From Dongia deserti (GTDB lineage Bacteria; Pseudomonadota; Alphaproteobacteria; Dongiales; Dongiaceae), in NCBI RefSeq assembly GCF_003574735.1, contig NZ_QORW01000004.1, positions 306,846-370,845 on the forward strand: a stretch of DNA of 64,000 nucleotides, given 5' to 3'. Under the pieces are notes generated by a model. That model searched no databases, was not told where the DNA came from, and saw only the letters and a program-made list of their open reading frames with translations. This document shows, piece after piece, positions 17,609 through 25,459 of the stretch (the first letter of the stretch is position 1; each line of letters begins with the position of its first letter). The translations under genes were made by a program, and so were the position numbers.

Positions 17609-17914
17609 ATGAAACTTAACGAGTCCCAGGTTGATCAGGTGCTGGATCAGCTGCCGGCGGAGGTGATCCCAGACGATCACCCGACCGTTCCGCAGCTCGA
17701 ATCGGTGTTCGGGCACCATACTTTCTTCATTGGAACAGAGGGCCTGCACGTCGTGGAGCGCGGTGGCGGCGACGCGATCAGCGAGCAGACCACTTATGTG
17801 GTGAAGGTGGCGCACTGGGCGGATGACCGGAAGAACAGCCTGGTCCCGCAGGACGCTGAAGTCACAGACACGATCGACCTCGATCCCACCAGCGGGCCCG
17901 AGATTTCAGTCTAA
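17609..17914 (+). CDS. conserved hypothetical protein, about 100 residues
   Basis: A 101-residue acidic protein beginning MKLNESQVDQVLDQLPAEVI with central VFGHHTFFIGTEGLHVVE and C-terminal TDTIDLDPTSGPEISV. There is no signal peptide, membrane helix or metal motif. I do not recognise a family. A weak GAGG precedes the ATG. Confidence 0.6.
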   Translation: MKLNESQVDQVLDQLPAEVIPDDHPTVPQLESVFGHHTFFIGTEGLHVVERGGGDAISEQTTYVVKVAHWADDRKNSLVPQDAEVTDTIDLDPTSGPEISV

Positions 17915-18066
17915 CCGCCCGCCGGCAATCGTTGGGAACTAGCGTCGGCTCGCATAGTGGGCGAGCCGGCGTTGGAGCGTGTCATCTGCGCAAAATCTGT
18001 AACAGCTGGGCGTCGCCTGCAGCTGGGCGAGTTGTTATGCCCTGACGTTTGCCGTTCGGCGTCGCG

Positions 18067-18612
18067 TCAGGCCTGGCGACGATAGAGCATCGTCGGATGG
18101 TCCTTGTAGATCGCCCGCAGGAATTCCTGGTAGCCGCATTTCTTGGCGACCCAGGCGGAGGCGATGTTCTCCGGGTCGATGATGCAGACGGTCGGGGTCG
18201 ACCCGAAATTCCGGTCGGCCCAGGCACAGATCGCTTGCACTGCCTCGGTCGCTAGACCCTTTCCATGGGCCGAGGGAACGAACGCCCAGCCGATTTCCGG
18301 CAGGCCTTCGATGGAGGGGCTGACCTCGCGCCGGAATTCGGCGAAGCCTGCTTCACCCAGGAAGTCGTTGCTCGCCTTGTCCTCTGCCACCCAATACCCA
18401 AAGCCCATCAGCGCCCAGTGGCCGGCATAGCGCAGCATCTTCGACCAGGTCTCCTCGCGCGAGAACGGCCTGCCGCCGATGTGACGGGTGACGATGGGAT
18501 CGGCCCACATCGCAACGCAGGCGTCGATGTCTTCCACCCGATGAGGCCGCAGCCTCAACCGCTCCGTCTCGAAGACCGGAGCCGCGCCGGTCGGGAGCCT
18601 GATGTCTGGCAT
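18067..18612 (-). CDS. GNAT acetyltransferase, RimJ/RimL-like
   Basis: A 181-residue protein beginning with the RimJ-type ETERLRLRPHRVEDIDA. WVAEDKASNDFLGEAGF, EIGWAFVPSAHGKGLATEAV (acetyl-CoA loop H-G-K-G-L-A) and ENIASAWVAKKCGY complete the fold. Members acetylate protein N-termini or small amines; this one's substrate is unknown. Confidence 0.9.
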   Translation of the reverse strand: MPDIRLPTGAAPVFETERLRLRPHRVEDIDACVAMWADPIVTRHIGGRPFSREETWSKMLRYAGHWALMGFGYWVAEDKASNDFLGEAGFAEFRREVSPSIEGLPEIGWAFVPSAHGKGLATEAVQAICAWADRNFGSTPTVCIIDPENIASAWVAKKCGYQEFLRAIYKDHPTMLYRRQA

Positions 18613-18840
18613 GGTTCTAGGCCTCCAGCAATTTCAGTGGCGGCGCGTTTCTGGCTACGATGAGGATGCGCCCTTCGCCGCGATCCGACATGACGGACCG
18701 GTTCGCCTCATGGGCCGACAGCAATTCCGCGGCAATTGCCATAAATTGAAACCCCTTGCTAACCCGCACAGCCTAACACCTTTGGTTTAGGCAATCCTTA
18801 CGCCAAAAGGCTTGCCTCAGCATCTCTTAAGTTCTGGTTC

Positions 18841-21066
18841 ATGATCATCCGAAAGAATGAATGCACCGAGAATCAACAGGCCTTTCGGATGGAGCTGGAC
18901 ACCGGGTGGATATTGCAGTGCTTGCAGAATGTCTGCCTGTTCGCTGCAATCGTCCTCTGCTACCGCGAGACTGTCAGGGCCGCGCGCAACGAGTGGCAGC
19001 GGACGATTCTGCTTGGCCTGCTGTTCGGCGCCGGTGCCGCGATTGGCACCATGCTGCCCGTGGTCCTTGCGGGCAAGCAGGCGATGGACGCAGGGCTGCT
19101 TCCCATCGCCTTGTCGGCGGTGTTCGGTGGCCCGCTGGCCACGATCATTACGACGATCATCGCCGGCTTCTTCCGGCTGGTCGGCCACGCGCACGGCTAC
19201 GCCCATGTCACTGAGGCGCTGGTCGCCAGCGCGGTCGGGATCGGCTTCGCTTTCCTTCATCGACGGAGGCAAGCCCCGATCACAACGGCTGCCCTCGCGC
19301 TGCTCGGTTTGAGCATGGCGTTGGCCGGCGGACTCGGTGCGCTGGTCGCTCATCGTGACGTCGCAGAGACGGCGCCTGTGGTCTTTGCTGTCTTTGTCCT
19401 CGGCAACGGCTTGGGCGGCACGATCATCCTCGGAGCCATGCTGCGCCGCGAGGATGCGATCCTGGCACGGGAGCGGGCCCACGCCCAGGAGAGCAAGATG
19501 CTCGACGCCGTCCTGGAATCGATGAGCGACGGACTGCTCGCCGTCGATACGAACGGCAAGTTCCTGGTGTTCAACCGCCCAGCGCAGGAGATGCTCGGCG
19601 ACTGGCGCGGCGACAAGCTCGAATCCTGGCTGAAGAACTACAAGCGCTTTCATCTGGATGGTGTCACGCCGGTGGCGACGGAGGAGCTGGCGCTGCCGCG
19701 CGCTTTACGGGGGCTGGAAACCAACGACCTCAATGTGGTCGTGCGTGGCCCGAGCCGGCCGGACGGCTTTGTCGTCAGCGTGAACGGACGCCCGCTGCGG
19801 GACGACGAGGGCAATGTCGTCGCGGGCATCACGGTCGTGCGGGACGTATCCGAGCTGATCAGCGCGCAGAAGCGTCTGGCCGAAAGCGAAGCCGCGCTGA
19901 AACAGAGCGAGGAGCGCTACGCCCTGGCCTTCGAGGGCGCCTATGACGGCCTGTGGGACTGGGATCTGCGCACGGGCAAGCTCTTCTGGTCCGGCCGCTG
20001 CATGGAAATGCTCGGCTATCCGCCGGACACGAACCTGTCCGGTCGGATGCAGAACAATGATTGGTGGCAGAGCCTGGTTCATCCCGACGACCTGCCCGCG
20101 ACCTTGCGCGCTCTGCAGGATTGCCTCAGCGGTAGCGCGCGCTCCTTCGCCATCGAATACCGCTTGCGCCGGCTCGACGGCAGCTATTGCTGGGTGTCGG
20201 ACCGCGGCGCGGTGATCCGCGATGAAGACGGGCGGCCTTATCGCGCCGCTGGCTCTCTCACCGACATCTCCGCCCGCAAGCTCGCCGAGCAGCACCGGCG
20301 CATGCTGCAAGATCAGCTGCAGCAGACCCAGAAGGTCGAGGCGCTGGGCACCCTCGCCGGCGGCATCGCGCACGACATCAACAACACGCTGATCCCGATC
20401 ATCGGGGCCGTCGACATGTTGCTGCTGGACGCACCGAAGGACAGCGAGCTCAGCGAAGAGCTGCGCGACGTGATGTCTGCTGCCTTGAAGGTCAAGGAGC
20501 TGGTCCGGCAGATCCTGGCCTTCAGCCGCGACGAAGGCTCGGAGCGCTGCATCGTCGATATGACTGCCGAGATCGCGAGCACCTTGCGCATGCTGCGCGC
20601 GATGGTGCCGGCCACCATTGCGCTCGATATGGACGTGCGTGCGGCTCAGCTGAACTGCAAAATCAACCAGACGCAGATCCATCAGGTGATCATGAACCTG
20701 GTGAGCAACGCGGTCGGTGCCATCGGCCCGAATCGCGGCGCGGTCCGCGTCACGCTCGACCAGGTCGAGCTGGAGGACAGCACGGCCATCACCGGCCAGG
20801 AGGTCGAGCCCGGATCGTTCTGCCGGATCTCTGTCGTCGATACCGGTCCCGGCATTTCTCCGGATGTGAAGGCGCGCTTGTTCGATCCGTTCTTCACCAC
20901 CAAGCCGGTCGGCGAAGGCACCGGCCTCGGCCTTTCCGTCGTGCAAGGCATCGTGCGCGACCATGGCGGCTTCGTCCTGGTCGACAACGAGCCCGGCCAA
21001 GGCGCCAGGTTCGACGTGCACTTCCCGCTGGTGGAGCAGAAGCCCGCGATGGACGCAGTCGCATAA
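18841..21066 (+). CDS. membrane sensor histidine kinase: 5TMR-LYT-like, PAS, PAS, HisKA, HATPase
   Basis: A 741-residue kinase. Residues about 15-210 hold five or six membrane helices with the LYT-type layout (IGTMLPVVLAGKQAMDAGLLP then a GGPLATIITTIIAGFFR segment). Two PAS domains follow (about 220-310 and 360-480, the second ending in the PAC-like YRAAGSLTDISARKLAE). The H-box is LAGGIAHDINNTL with His511; the N-box is HQVIMNLVSNAVGAI; G boxes are VVDTGPGIS and GTGLGLSVVQGIV. No receiver or response regulator is adjacent, so it is an orphan. The start could also be the ATG at 18889. Confidence 0.9.
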   Translation: MIIRKNECTENQQAFRMELDTGWILQCLQNVCLFAAIVLCYRETVRAARNEWQRTILLGLLFGAGAAIGTMLPVVLAGKQAMDAGLLPIALSAVFGGPLATIITTIIAGFFRLVGHAHGYAHVTEALVASAVGIGFAFLHRRRQAPITTAALALLGLSMALAGGLGALVAHRDVAETAPVVFAVFVLGNGLGGTIILGAMLRREDAILARERAHAQESKMLDAVLESMSDGLLAVDTNGKFLVFNRPAQEMLGDWRGDKLESWLKNYKRFHLDGVTPVATEELALPRALRGLETNDLNVVVRGPSRPDGFVVSVNGRPLRDDEGNVVAGITVVRDVSELISAQKRLAESEAALKQSEERYALAFEGAYDGLWDWDLRTGKLFWSGRCMEMLGYPPDTNLSGRMQNNDWWQSLVHPDDLPATLRALQDCLSGSARSFAIEYRLRRLDGSYCWVSDRGAVIRDEDGRPYRAAGSLTDISARKLAEQHRRMLQDQLQQTQKVEALGTLAGGIAHDINNTLIPIIGAVDMLLLDAPKDSELSEELRDVMSAALKVKELVRQILAFSRDEGSERCIVDMTAEIASTLRMLRAMVPATIALDMDVRAAQLNCKINQTQIHQVIMNLVSNAVGAIGPNRGAVRVTLDQVELEDSTAITGQEVEPGSFCRISVVDTGPGISPDVKARLFDPFFTTKPVGEGTGLGLSVVQGIVRDHGGFVLVDNEPGQGARFDVHFPLVEQKPAMDAVA

Positions 21067-21093
21067 GGTGACTCAGCGCCCATTGCCCCTCCG

Positions 21094-22395
21094 TCAGCTG
21101 CGCCACTCCGCGCCGTTCGGGAACTCGTAGCGGTCGAGGCTTTCCGGCTTCATGGTGATGGAATAGCCGGGCATCTTCGGCGGCATGTAGCGGCCGCTCT
21201 TCACCACTACCGGATCGACGAAGTGCTCATGCAGATGGTCGACATATTCGACCACGCGGTGCTCGAGGCTCGCCGAGACACAGATGTAGTCGATGAGCGC
21301 GAGATGCTGGACATACTCGCACAGGCCGACGCCGCCGGCATGCGGGCAGACCGGGATGCCGAACTTCTTCGCCATCAGCAGGACGGCGAGGATCTCGTTG
21401 ACGCCGCCGAGGCGGCAGGAATCGATCTGGCAGAAATCGATCGCCTCGGCCTGCATCAGCTGCTTGAAGATCACGCGGTTCTGGCACATCTCGCCGGTCG
21501 CAACACCGATGCCGAGTGGCTTCACCGCCTTGCGGATCGCGGCGTGGCCGAGCACGTCGTCGGGCGAGGTCGGCTCCTCGATCCAGAGCGGCTTGTAGGG
21601 AGCGAGCTCCGTGATCCATTCGATCGCCTGGCCGACATCCCACACCTGGTTGGCGTCGATCATGAGGTTGCGGTTTGGTCCGATCTCATCGCGCACCGCC
21701 TTGCAGCGCTTCTTGTCGTCAGCCAAATCGCGGCCGACCTTGATCTTGATGTAGTCGAGGCCCTTCGCGACCGCTTCGCGCGTGAGGCGCCGCACCTTGT
21801 CGTCGGGATAGCCGAGCCAGCCGGCCGAGGTCGTGTAGGCCGGATAGCCGTTCTTCTCCATCTCCGCGATGCGCACATCCTTGCTTCCGTCGTTGGCGCG
21901 GAGGATGTCGAGCGCTTCGTCCGGCGTCAGCGCGTCGGTGATGTAGCGGAAGTCGATCAGGCGTACGAATTCTTCCGGAGAGAGGTCGGCGACCACGCGC
22001 CAGACCGGCTTCTTGACCGCCTTGCCCCAGAGATCCCAGATCGCGTTCACCACGGCAGCCGTCGCAAGATGCAGCACGCCCTTTTCCGGCCCGACCCAGC
22101 GCAGCTGGCGGAAGGCGGTGAGGCCGCGCCAGAACTGGCCCATGTTCTTGGTGATGCCAGCAAGATCGCGCCCGATGACGGCAGGCGCCAGCGCTTCTGC
22201 CGCCGCCACGCACAATTCCGTGCCGAGGCCGAGAGTGAAGGTGAGGCCGTGCCCTTCCAGGCCTGGCGTATCGGTCTTCAGCACCACATAGGCGGCGGAA
22301 TAGTCCGGGTCCGGATTCATCGCATCGGACCCGTCGAGATTGCGCGAGGTGGGGAAGCGAATGTCGCGCACGACGACGGCGGTGATTTTTGTCAT
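21094..22395 (-). CDS. L-fuconate dehydratase (enolase superfamily)
   Basis: A 433-residue enolase-superfamily acid-sugar dehydratase. The catalytic KIKVG (K-x-K), metal ligands in LMIDANQVWD, LWIEEPTSPDD and ATGEMCQNR, and the His of VCPHAGGVGLCEYVQH are in order. Opening DIRFPTSRNLDGSDAMNPDPDYSAAYV is the specific L-fuconate dehydratase wording. It converts L-fuconate to 2-keto-3-deoxy-L-fuconate. The ATG at 22395 follows GGGAGCG. It is last in a four-gene minus-strand L-fucose set. Confidence 0.92.
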   Translation of the reverse strand: MTKITAVVVRDIRFPTSRNLDGSDAMNPDPDYSAAYVVLKTDTPGLEGHGLTFTLGLGTELCVAAAEALAPAVIGRDLAGITKNMGQFWRGLTAFRQLRWVGPEKGVLHLATAAVVNAIWDLWGKAVKKPVWRVVADLSPEEFVRLIDFRYITDALTPDEALDILRANDGSKDVRIAEMEKNGYPAYTTSAGWLGYPDDKVRRLTREAVAKGLDYIKIKVGRDLADDKKRCKAVRDEIGPNRNLMIDANQVWDVGQAIEWITELAPYKPLWIEEPTSPDDVLGHAAIRKAVKPLGIGVATGEMCQNRVIFKQLMQAEAIDFCQIDSCRLGGVNEILAVLLMAKKFGIPVCPHAGGVGLCEYVQHLALIDYICVSASLEHRVVEYVDHLHEHFVDPVVVKSGRYMPPKMPGYSITMKPESLDRYEFPNGAEWRS

Positions 22396-22434
22396 GACGC
22401 GCTCCCTGCAAAGAAACGACGTCCCTCTCCCATC

Positions 22435-22524
22435 ATGGTCGGACTTGGTCCGACCATCCACGAGTTTCTATCGGCCACATCGTGTTGCGGCAGGCAAACT
22501 CATGGATGGTCCAAGCGCGACCAT
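22435..22524. repeat. REP-like palindromes, two copies inside the L-fucose gene set
   Basis: ATGGTCGGAC-TTG-GTCCGACCAT (22435-22457) is a perfect 10-bp stem sharing its core with the palindrome at 12834. A looser copy, ATGGTC...GACCAT, spans 22506-22524. The 163-base gap that holds them separates the diketo-acid hydrolase from the dehydratase, so they could tune the downstream gene's message. Confidence 0.6.
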
Positions 22525-22558
22525 GACGAACGAGAGCGTGCCAAATACGCGTGCGCAC

Positions 22559-23407
22559 TTACCCCTGCACCACGCGCTGCTGCTGTTCGCCGAGGCCCTG
22601 GATGCCGAGGCGCATGACTTGTCCGGCCTTCAGATAGATTGGGTTCGGCTTCTGCCCCAACCCGACGCCCGGCGGCGTGCCCGTGGAGATGACGTCGCCC
22701 GGCTGCAGGCTCATGAAATGGCTCAAATAGGAGACCAGCTTCGGCACGTTGAAGATCATCGTCCTGGTGTTGCCGTTCTGGTAGCGCTTGCCGTCGACCT
22801 CCAGCCACATGGCGAGATTTTGCGGGTCGGGCACCTCGTCCTTGGTGACGAGCCAGGGGCCGATCGGCCCGAAGGTGTCGCAGCCTTTGCCCTTGTCCCA
22901 TTGGCCGCCGCCGCGCTCGAGCTGATATTCGCGCTCCGATACGTCGTTGATCACGCAGTAGCCGGCGACGTAATCCATGATGTGGTTCTCCGGCGCATAT
23001 TTCGCCGGCTTGCCGATCACGATGCCAAGCTCCACTTCCCAGTCGACCTTTTCGGCCCCGCGCGGAATCTCGACATCATCATTGGGACCGCAGGCCGCGC
23101 TGGTCGCCTTCATGAACACGACCGGCTCCTTCGGGATCGGCGCATTCGATTCCTCGGCGTGATCCGCGTAATTGAGGCCGATGCAGATGAACTTGCCAAT
23201 CCGTCCGACGCACGGCCCGATGCGCAGATCGCCGGTGGCGAGCGGCAGGCTGTTGGGGTCGAGCGCCGCCAGCTTCTTCAGGGAATCGGCCAAAAGCACT
23301 TCGCCCGCGATGTCAGGAACATGCGCGCTCAGATCCCTGATCTGTCCGTCCTTGTCCAGAAGCCCCGGCTTCTCCCGCCCTTTCGGGCCATAGCGCAGTA
23401 ATTTCAC
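22559..23407 (-). CDS. fumarylacetoacetate hydrolase-family protein, probable 2,4-diketo-3-deoxy-L-fuconate hydrolase
   Basis: A 282-residue FAH-fold protein. GLNYADHAEESN, KVDWEVELGIVIGK, the divalent-metal Glu/Asp cluster, YCVINDVSEREYQ and ISTGTPPGVGLGQ are typical. The GTG at 23407 follows GAGGAG with good spacing, whereas the longer open frame has no ribosome site. In the non-phosphorylated L-fucose pathway this family cleaves the diketo acid to pyruvate and L-lactate; the neighbours support that assignment here. Confidence 0.85.
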   Translation of the reverse strand: MKLLRYGPKGREKPGLLDKDGQIRDLSAHVPDIAGEVLLADSLKKLAALDPNSLPLATGDLRIGPCVGRIGKFICIGLNYADHAEESNAPIPKEPVVFMKATSAACGPNDDVEIPRGAEKVDWEVELGIVIGKPAKYAPENHIMDYVAGYCVINDVSEREYQLERGGGQWDKGKGCDTFGPIGPWLVTKDEVPDPQNLAMWLEVDGKRYQNGNTRTMIFNVPKLVSYLSHFMSLQPGDVISTGTPPGVGLGQKPNPIYLKAGQVMRLGIQGLGEQQQRVVQG

Positions 23408-23429
23408 GTGATTCTCCTCAGACTTGAGT

Positions 23430-24260
23430 TCAAGCGGACACGCCGTAGAACCGCGCCGCCGTTCCACCGTAGATCGCCGCCCGTTCATCGCCGCTGAGCG
23501 AAGACAGGCACGCATCGCTTGCTTCCACCCAGCGATCGTAGCCACCGGCCAGGTTGGCGACCGGCCAGTCGCTGCCCCACATCAGTCGACCGGGGCCGAA
23601 GCACGCCACGAGATGATCGATATAACGCCGCAGGTCGTCCACCTGCCAGTCCGCATTCGCCTCGGTGATCAGGCCCGACAATTTGCAGAACACGTGCTCG
23701 TCCCGCGCGATCTCGCTCATTGCGGGAGCCCACGCGGCAAAACCGCCACTGCGGATCTCCGGCTTCGCGCCATGATCGACGACGATCGGCAGGTTGGGAT
23801 ACTTGCGCAGAAACATCAGAAACGGCTGGAGATGCGGCGGCTTGAGCAGCGCGTCGAAGCGCAACCCTCCCCGTTCCATCGCCGCGACCGCCGGCTCGAT
23901 CGAAGCGCCCAGCATCCACTCCGGATCCGGGATGTCCTGGATCATCGGCCGCAGGCCCACCAGATAGTCCCGCGCGGCGAGCCGGCCGATGACATCGGGT
24001 GCGTCCTTTGCTTCGAAATCGGCCCAGCCGACGACGGCCTTGACGAAATCCGTGCGGCGCGCGACGTCGAGCATGAATTCGGTTTCGGAGATGGTCGGCG
24101 CGGCCTGCACGATGATGGTGGCGTCGATCTTGTGACGCTGGAGGATCGGGCGCAGGTCATCGGGTCCGAAGTCGCGATGGATCACGCCCAGGTCCGGCGT
24201 CAGCCAGCTATAGTCGCCGCGGCTCAGTTTCCAGAAATGCTGATGAGAATCGATGCGCAT
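23430..24260 (-). CDS. amidohydrolase 2-family L-fuconolactonase
   Basis: A 276-residue metal-dependent hydrolase beginning MRIDSHQHFWKLSRGDYSWL, where HQHFW gives the HxH metal ligands. LPIVVDHGAKPEI supplies a His and RLMWGSDWPVANLAGGY the catalytic Asp. The match to L-fuconolactone hydrolases is close, including GFxAWAP-type wording. It would open L-fucono-1,4-lactone. Two bases separate it from the upstream reductase gene, so they are cotranscribed. Confidence 0.88.
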   Translation of the reverse strand: MRIDSHQHFWKLSRGDYSWLTPDLGVIHRDFGPDDLRPILQRHKIDATIIVQAAPTISETEFMLDVARRTDFVKAVVGWADFEAKDAPDVIGRLAARDYLVGLRPMIQDIPDPEWMLGASIEPAVAAMERGGLRFDALLKPPHLQPFLMFLRKYPNLPIVVDHGAKPEIRSGGFAAWAPAMSEIARDEHVFCKLSGLITEANADWQVDDLRRYIDHLVACFGPGRLMWGSDWPVANLAGGYDRWVEASDACLSSLSGDERAAIYGGTAARFYGVSA

Positions 24261-24262
24261 GG

Positions 24263-25276
24263 CTAGAGAACGGGACCTTGAGGCACCGGTGCTTCGGGGT
24301 GCAGCAGGCCGCGCTCGCGCAGATCTTCCCACAAGGCGGCTGGCAGCCTGAGCCGTGCCCACTGCCAATGGCTCGCCACTTCCGCCGTGTTGCGGGCGCC
24401 CGGGATCACCGATGCCACCACGGGATGCGCCAGCGGGAACTGCAACGCAGCGGCCGGCAGCGGCACACCATGACGGCCGCAGACCTCATGCAGAGCGGCC
24501 GCGCGCTGTGCGATCTCCGGTGGGACAGCGCCGTAATTGTAGGTCGCGTCCGGCTGCCCGACCCGCGCCAGTAGGCCCGAATTGAACGGACCGCCAATGA
24601 TGATGGAGACATTTCTTTTCTGGCACGCCGGGAACAAGCGGTCGAGCGGCGCCTGCTCCAGCAGCGTGTAGCGGCCGGCGAGCAGGAAGCAGTCGAAGTC
24701 GCCGTGTTCCAGCGCCTCCTCGCACACGTCTGACTCGTTCACGCCGAGACCGATGGCACCGATCCGACCGGCCGCCCTCAGTTCCGCCAGCGCCTTGGCG
24801 GCGCCGCTCATCGCCTGGCGGAACATGGCCGGCTGCTGATCGCCGTGCCAGTCGCGGCCGACGTCATGGATTAGCGCGACGTCGATGCGATCGAGCCCGA
24901 GGCGTTGCAGCGAATCCTCGATCGAGCGCATGGTCGCGTCATAGGAATAGTCGAACTCCGCGTAGAACGGCATCGGCGACTTGAAATCCGTGCCGTCACC
25001 GCGCCCAAGCGTGCCGGGCCGCAGCAGGCGCCCAACCTTGCTGGACAGCACATACCGATCGCGCGGCTTCTCGCGCAGCGCATCACCGACGCGCCGCTCG
25101 CTGAGCCCGTAGCCGTAGAGCGGCGCGGTGTCGAAGAAACGGCAGCCATTCTCCCAAGCGGTGGCGAGGCTGGCCTGGGCCTCGGTATCGGTGACGACCG
25201 CGAACAGGTTGCCGAGCGGCGCGCCGCCGAAGCCTATTTCGGTGACACGAAGCGGGGTCTTTCCGAGATTGCGCAA
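24263..25276 (-). CDS. aldo/keto reductase, probable L-fucose dehydrogenase
   Basis: A 337-residue aldo/keto reductase of the D-threo-aldose/L-fucose 1-dehydrogenase group. VTEIGFGGAPLGNLF, FFDTAPLYGYGLSERRVG (catalytic Asp and Tyr), VLSSKVGRLL (Lys) and ALIHDVGRDWHG (His) are the expected elements. The start is TTG at 25276, supported by GGGAGG a few bases upstream and family length. It would oxidise L-fucose to the lactone, starting the pathway. First gene of the set. Confidence 0.85.
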   Translation of the reverse strand: MRNLGKTPLRVTEIGFGGAPLGNLFAVVTDTEAQASLATAWENGCRFFDTAPLYGYGLSERRVGDALREKPRDRYVLSSKVGRLLRPGTLGRGDGTDFKSPMPFYAEFDYSYDATMRSIEDSLQRLGLDRIDVALIHDVGRDWHGDQQPAMFRQAMSGAAKALAELRAAGRIGAIGLGVNESDVCEEALEHGDFDCFLLAGRYTLLEQAPLDRLFPACQKRNVSIIIGGPFNSGLLARVGQPDATYNYGAVPPEIAQRAAALHEVCGRHGVPLPAAALQFPLAHPVVASVIPGARNTAEVASHWQWARLRLPAALWEDLRERGLLHPEAPVPQGPVL

Positions 25277-25459
25277 TGGGGCCTCCCTTCGGGCCGTTAC
25301 ACTATTATATGAGTTTTCGAGCCTGCAACGGATTTATCCCCTAAATTGTTTGATGACTCGGCGGCTACGGGTATGTTTTGTCCGAGCATACCCAGCAACG
25401 CTGAGGTGCGGGTCGGGTGCGAGAGATCGCCCCGCCCGCCTTCTCTTTGTGGAGTTGCC

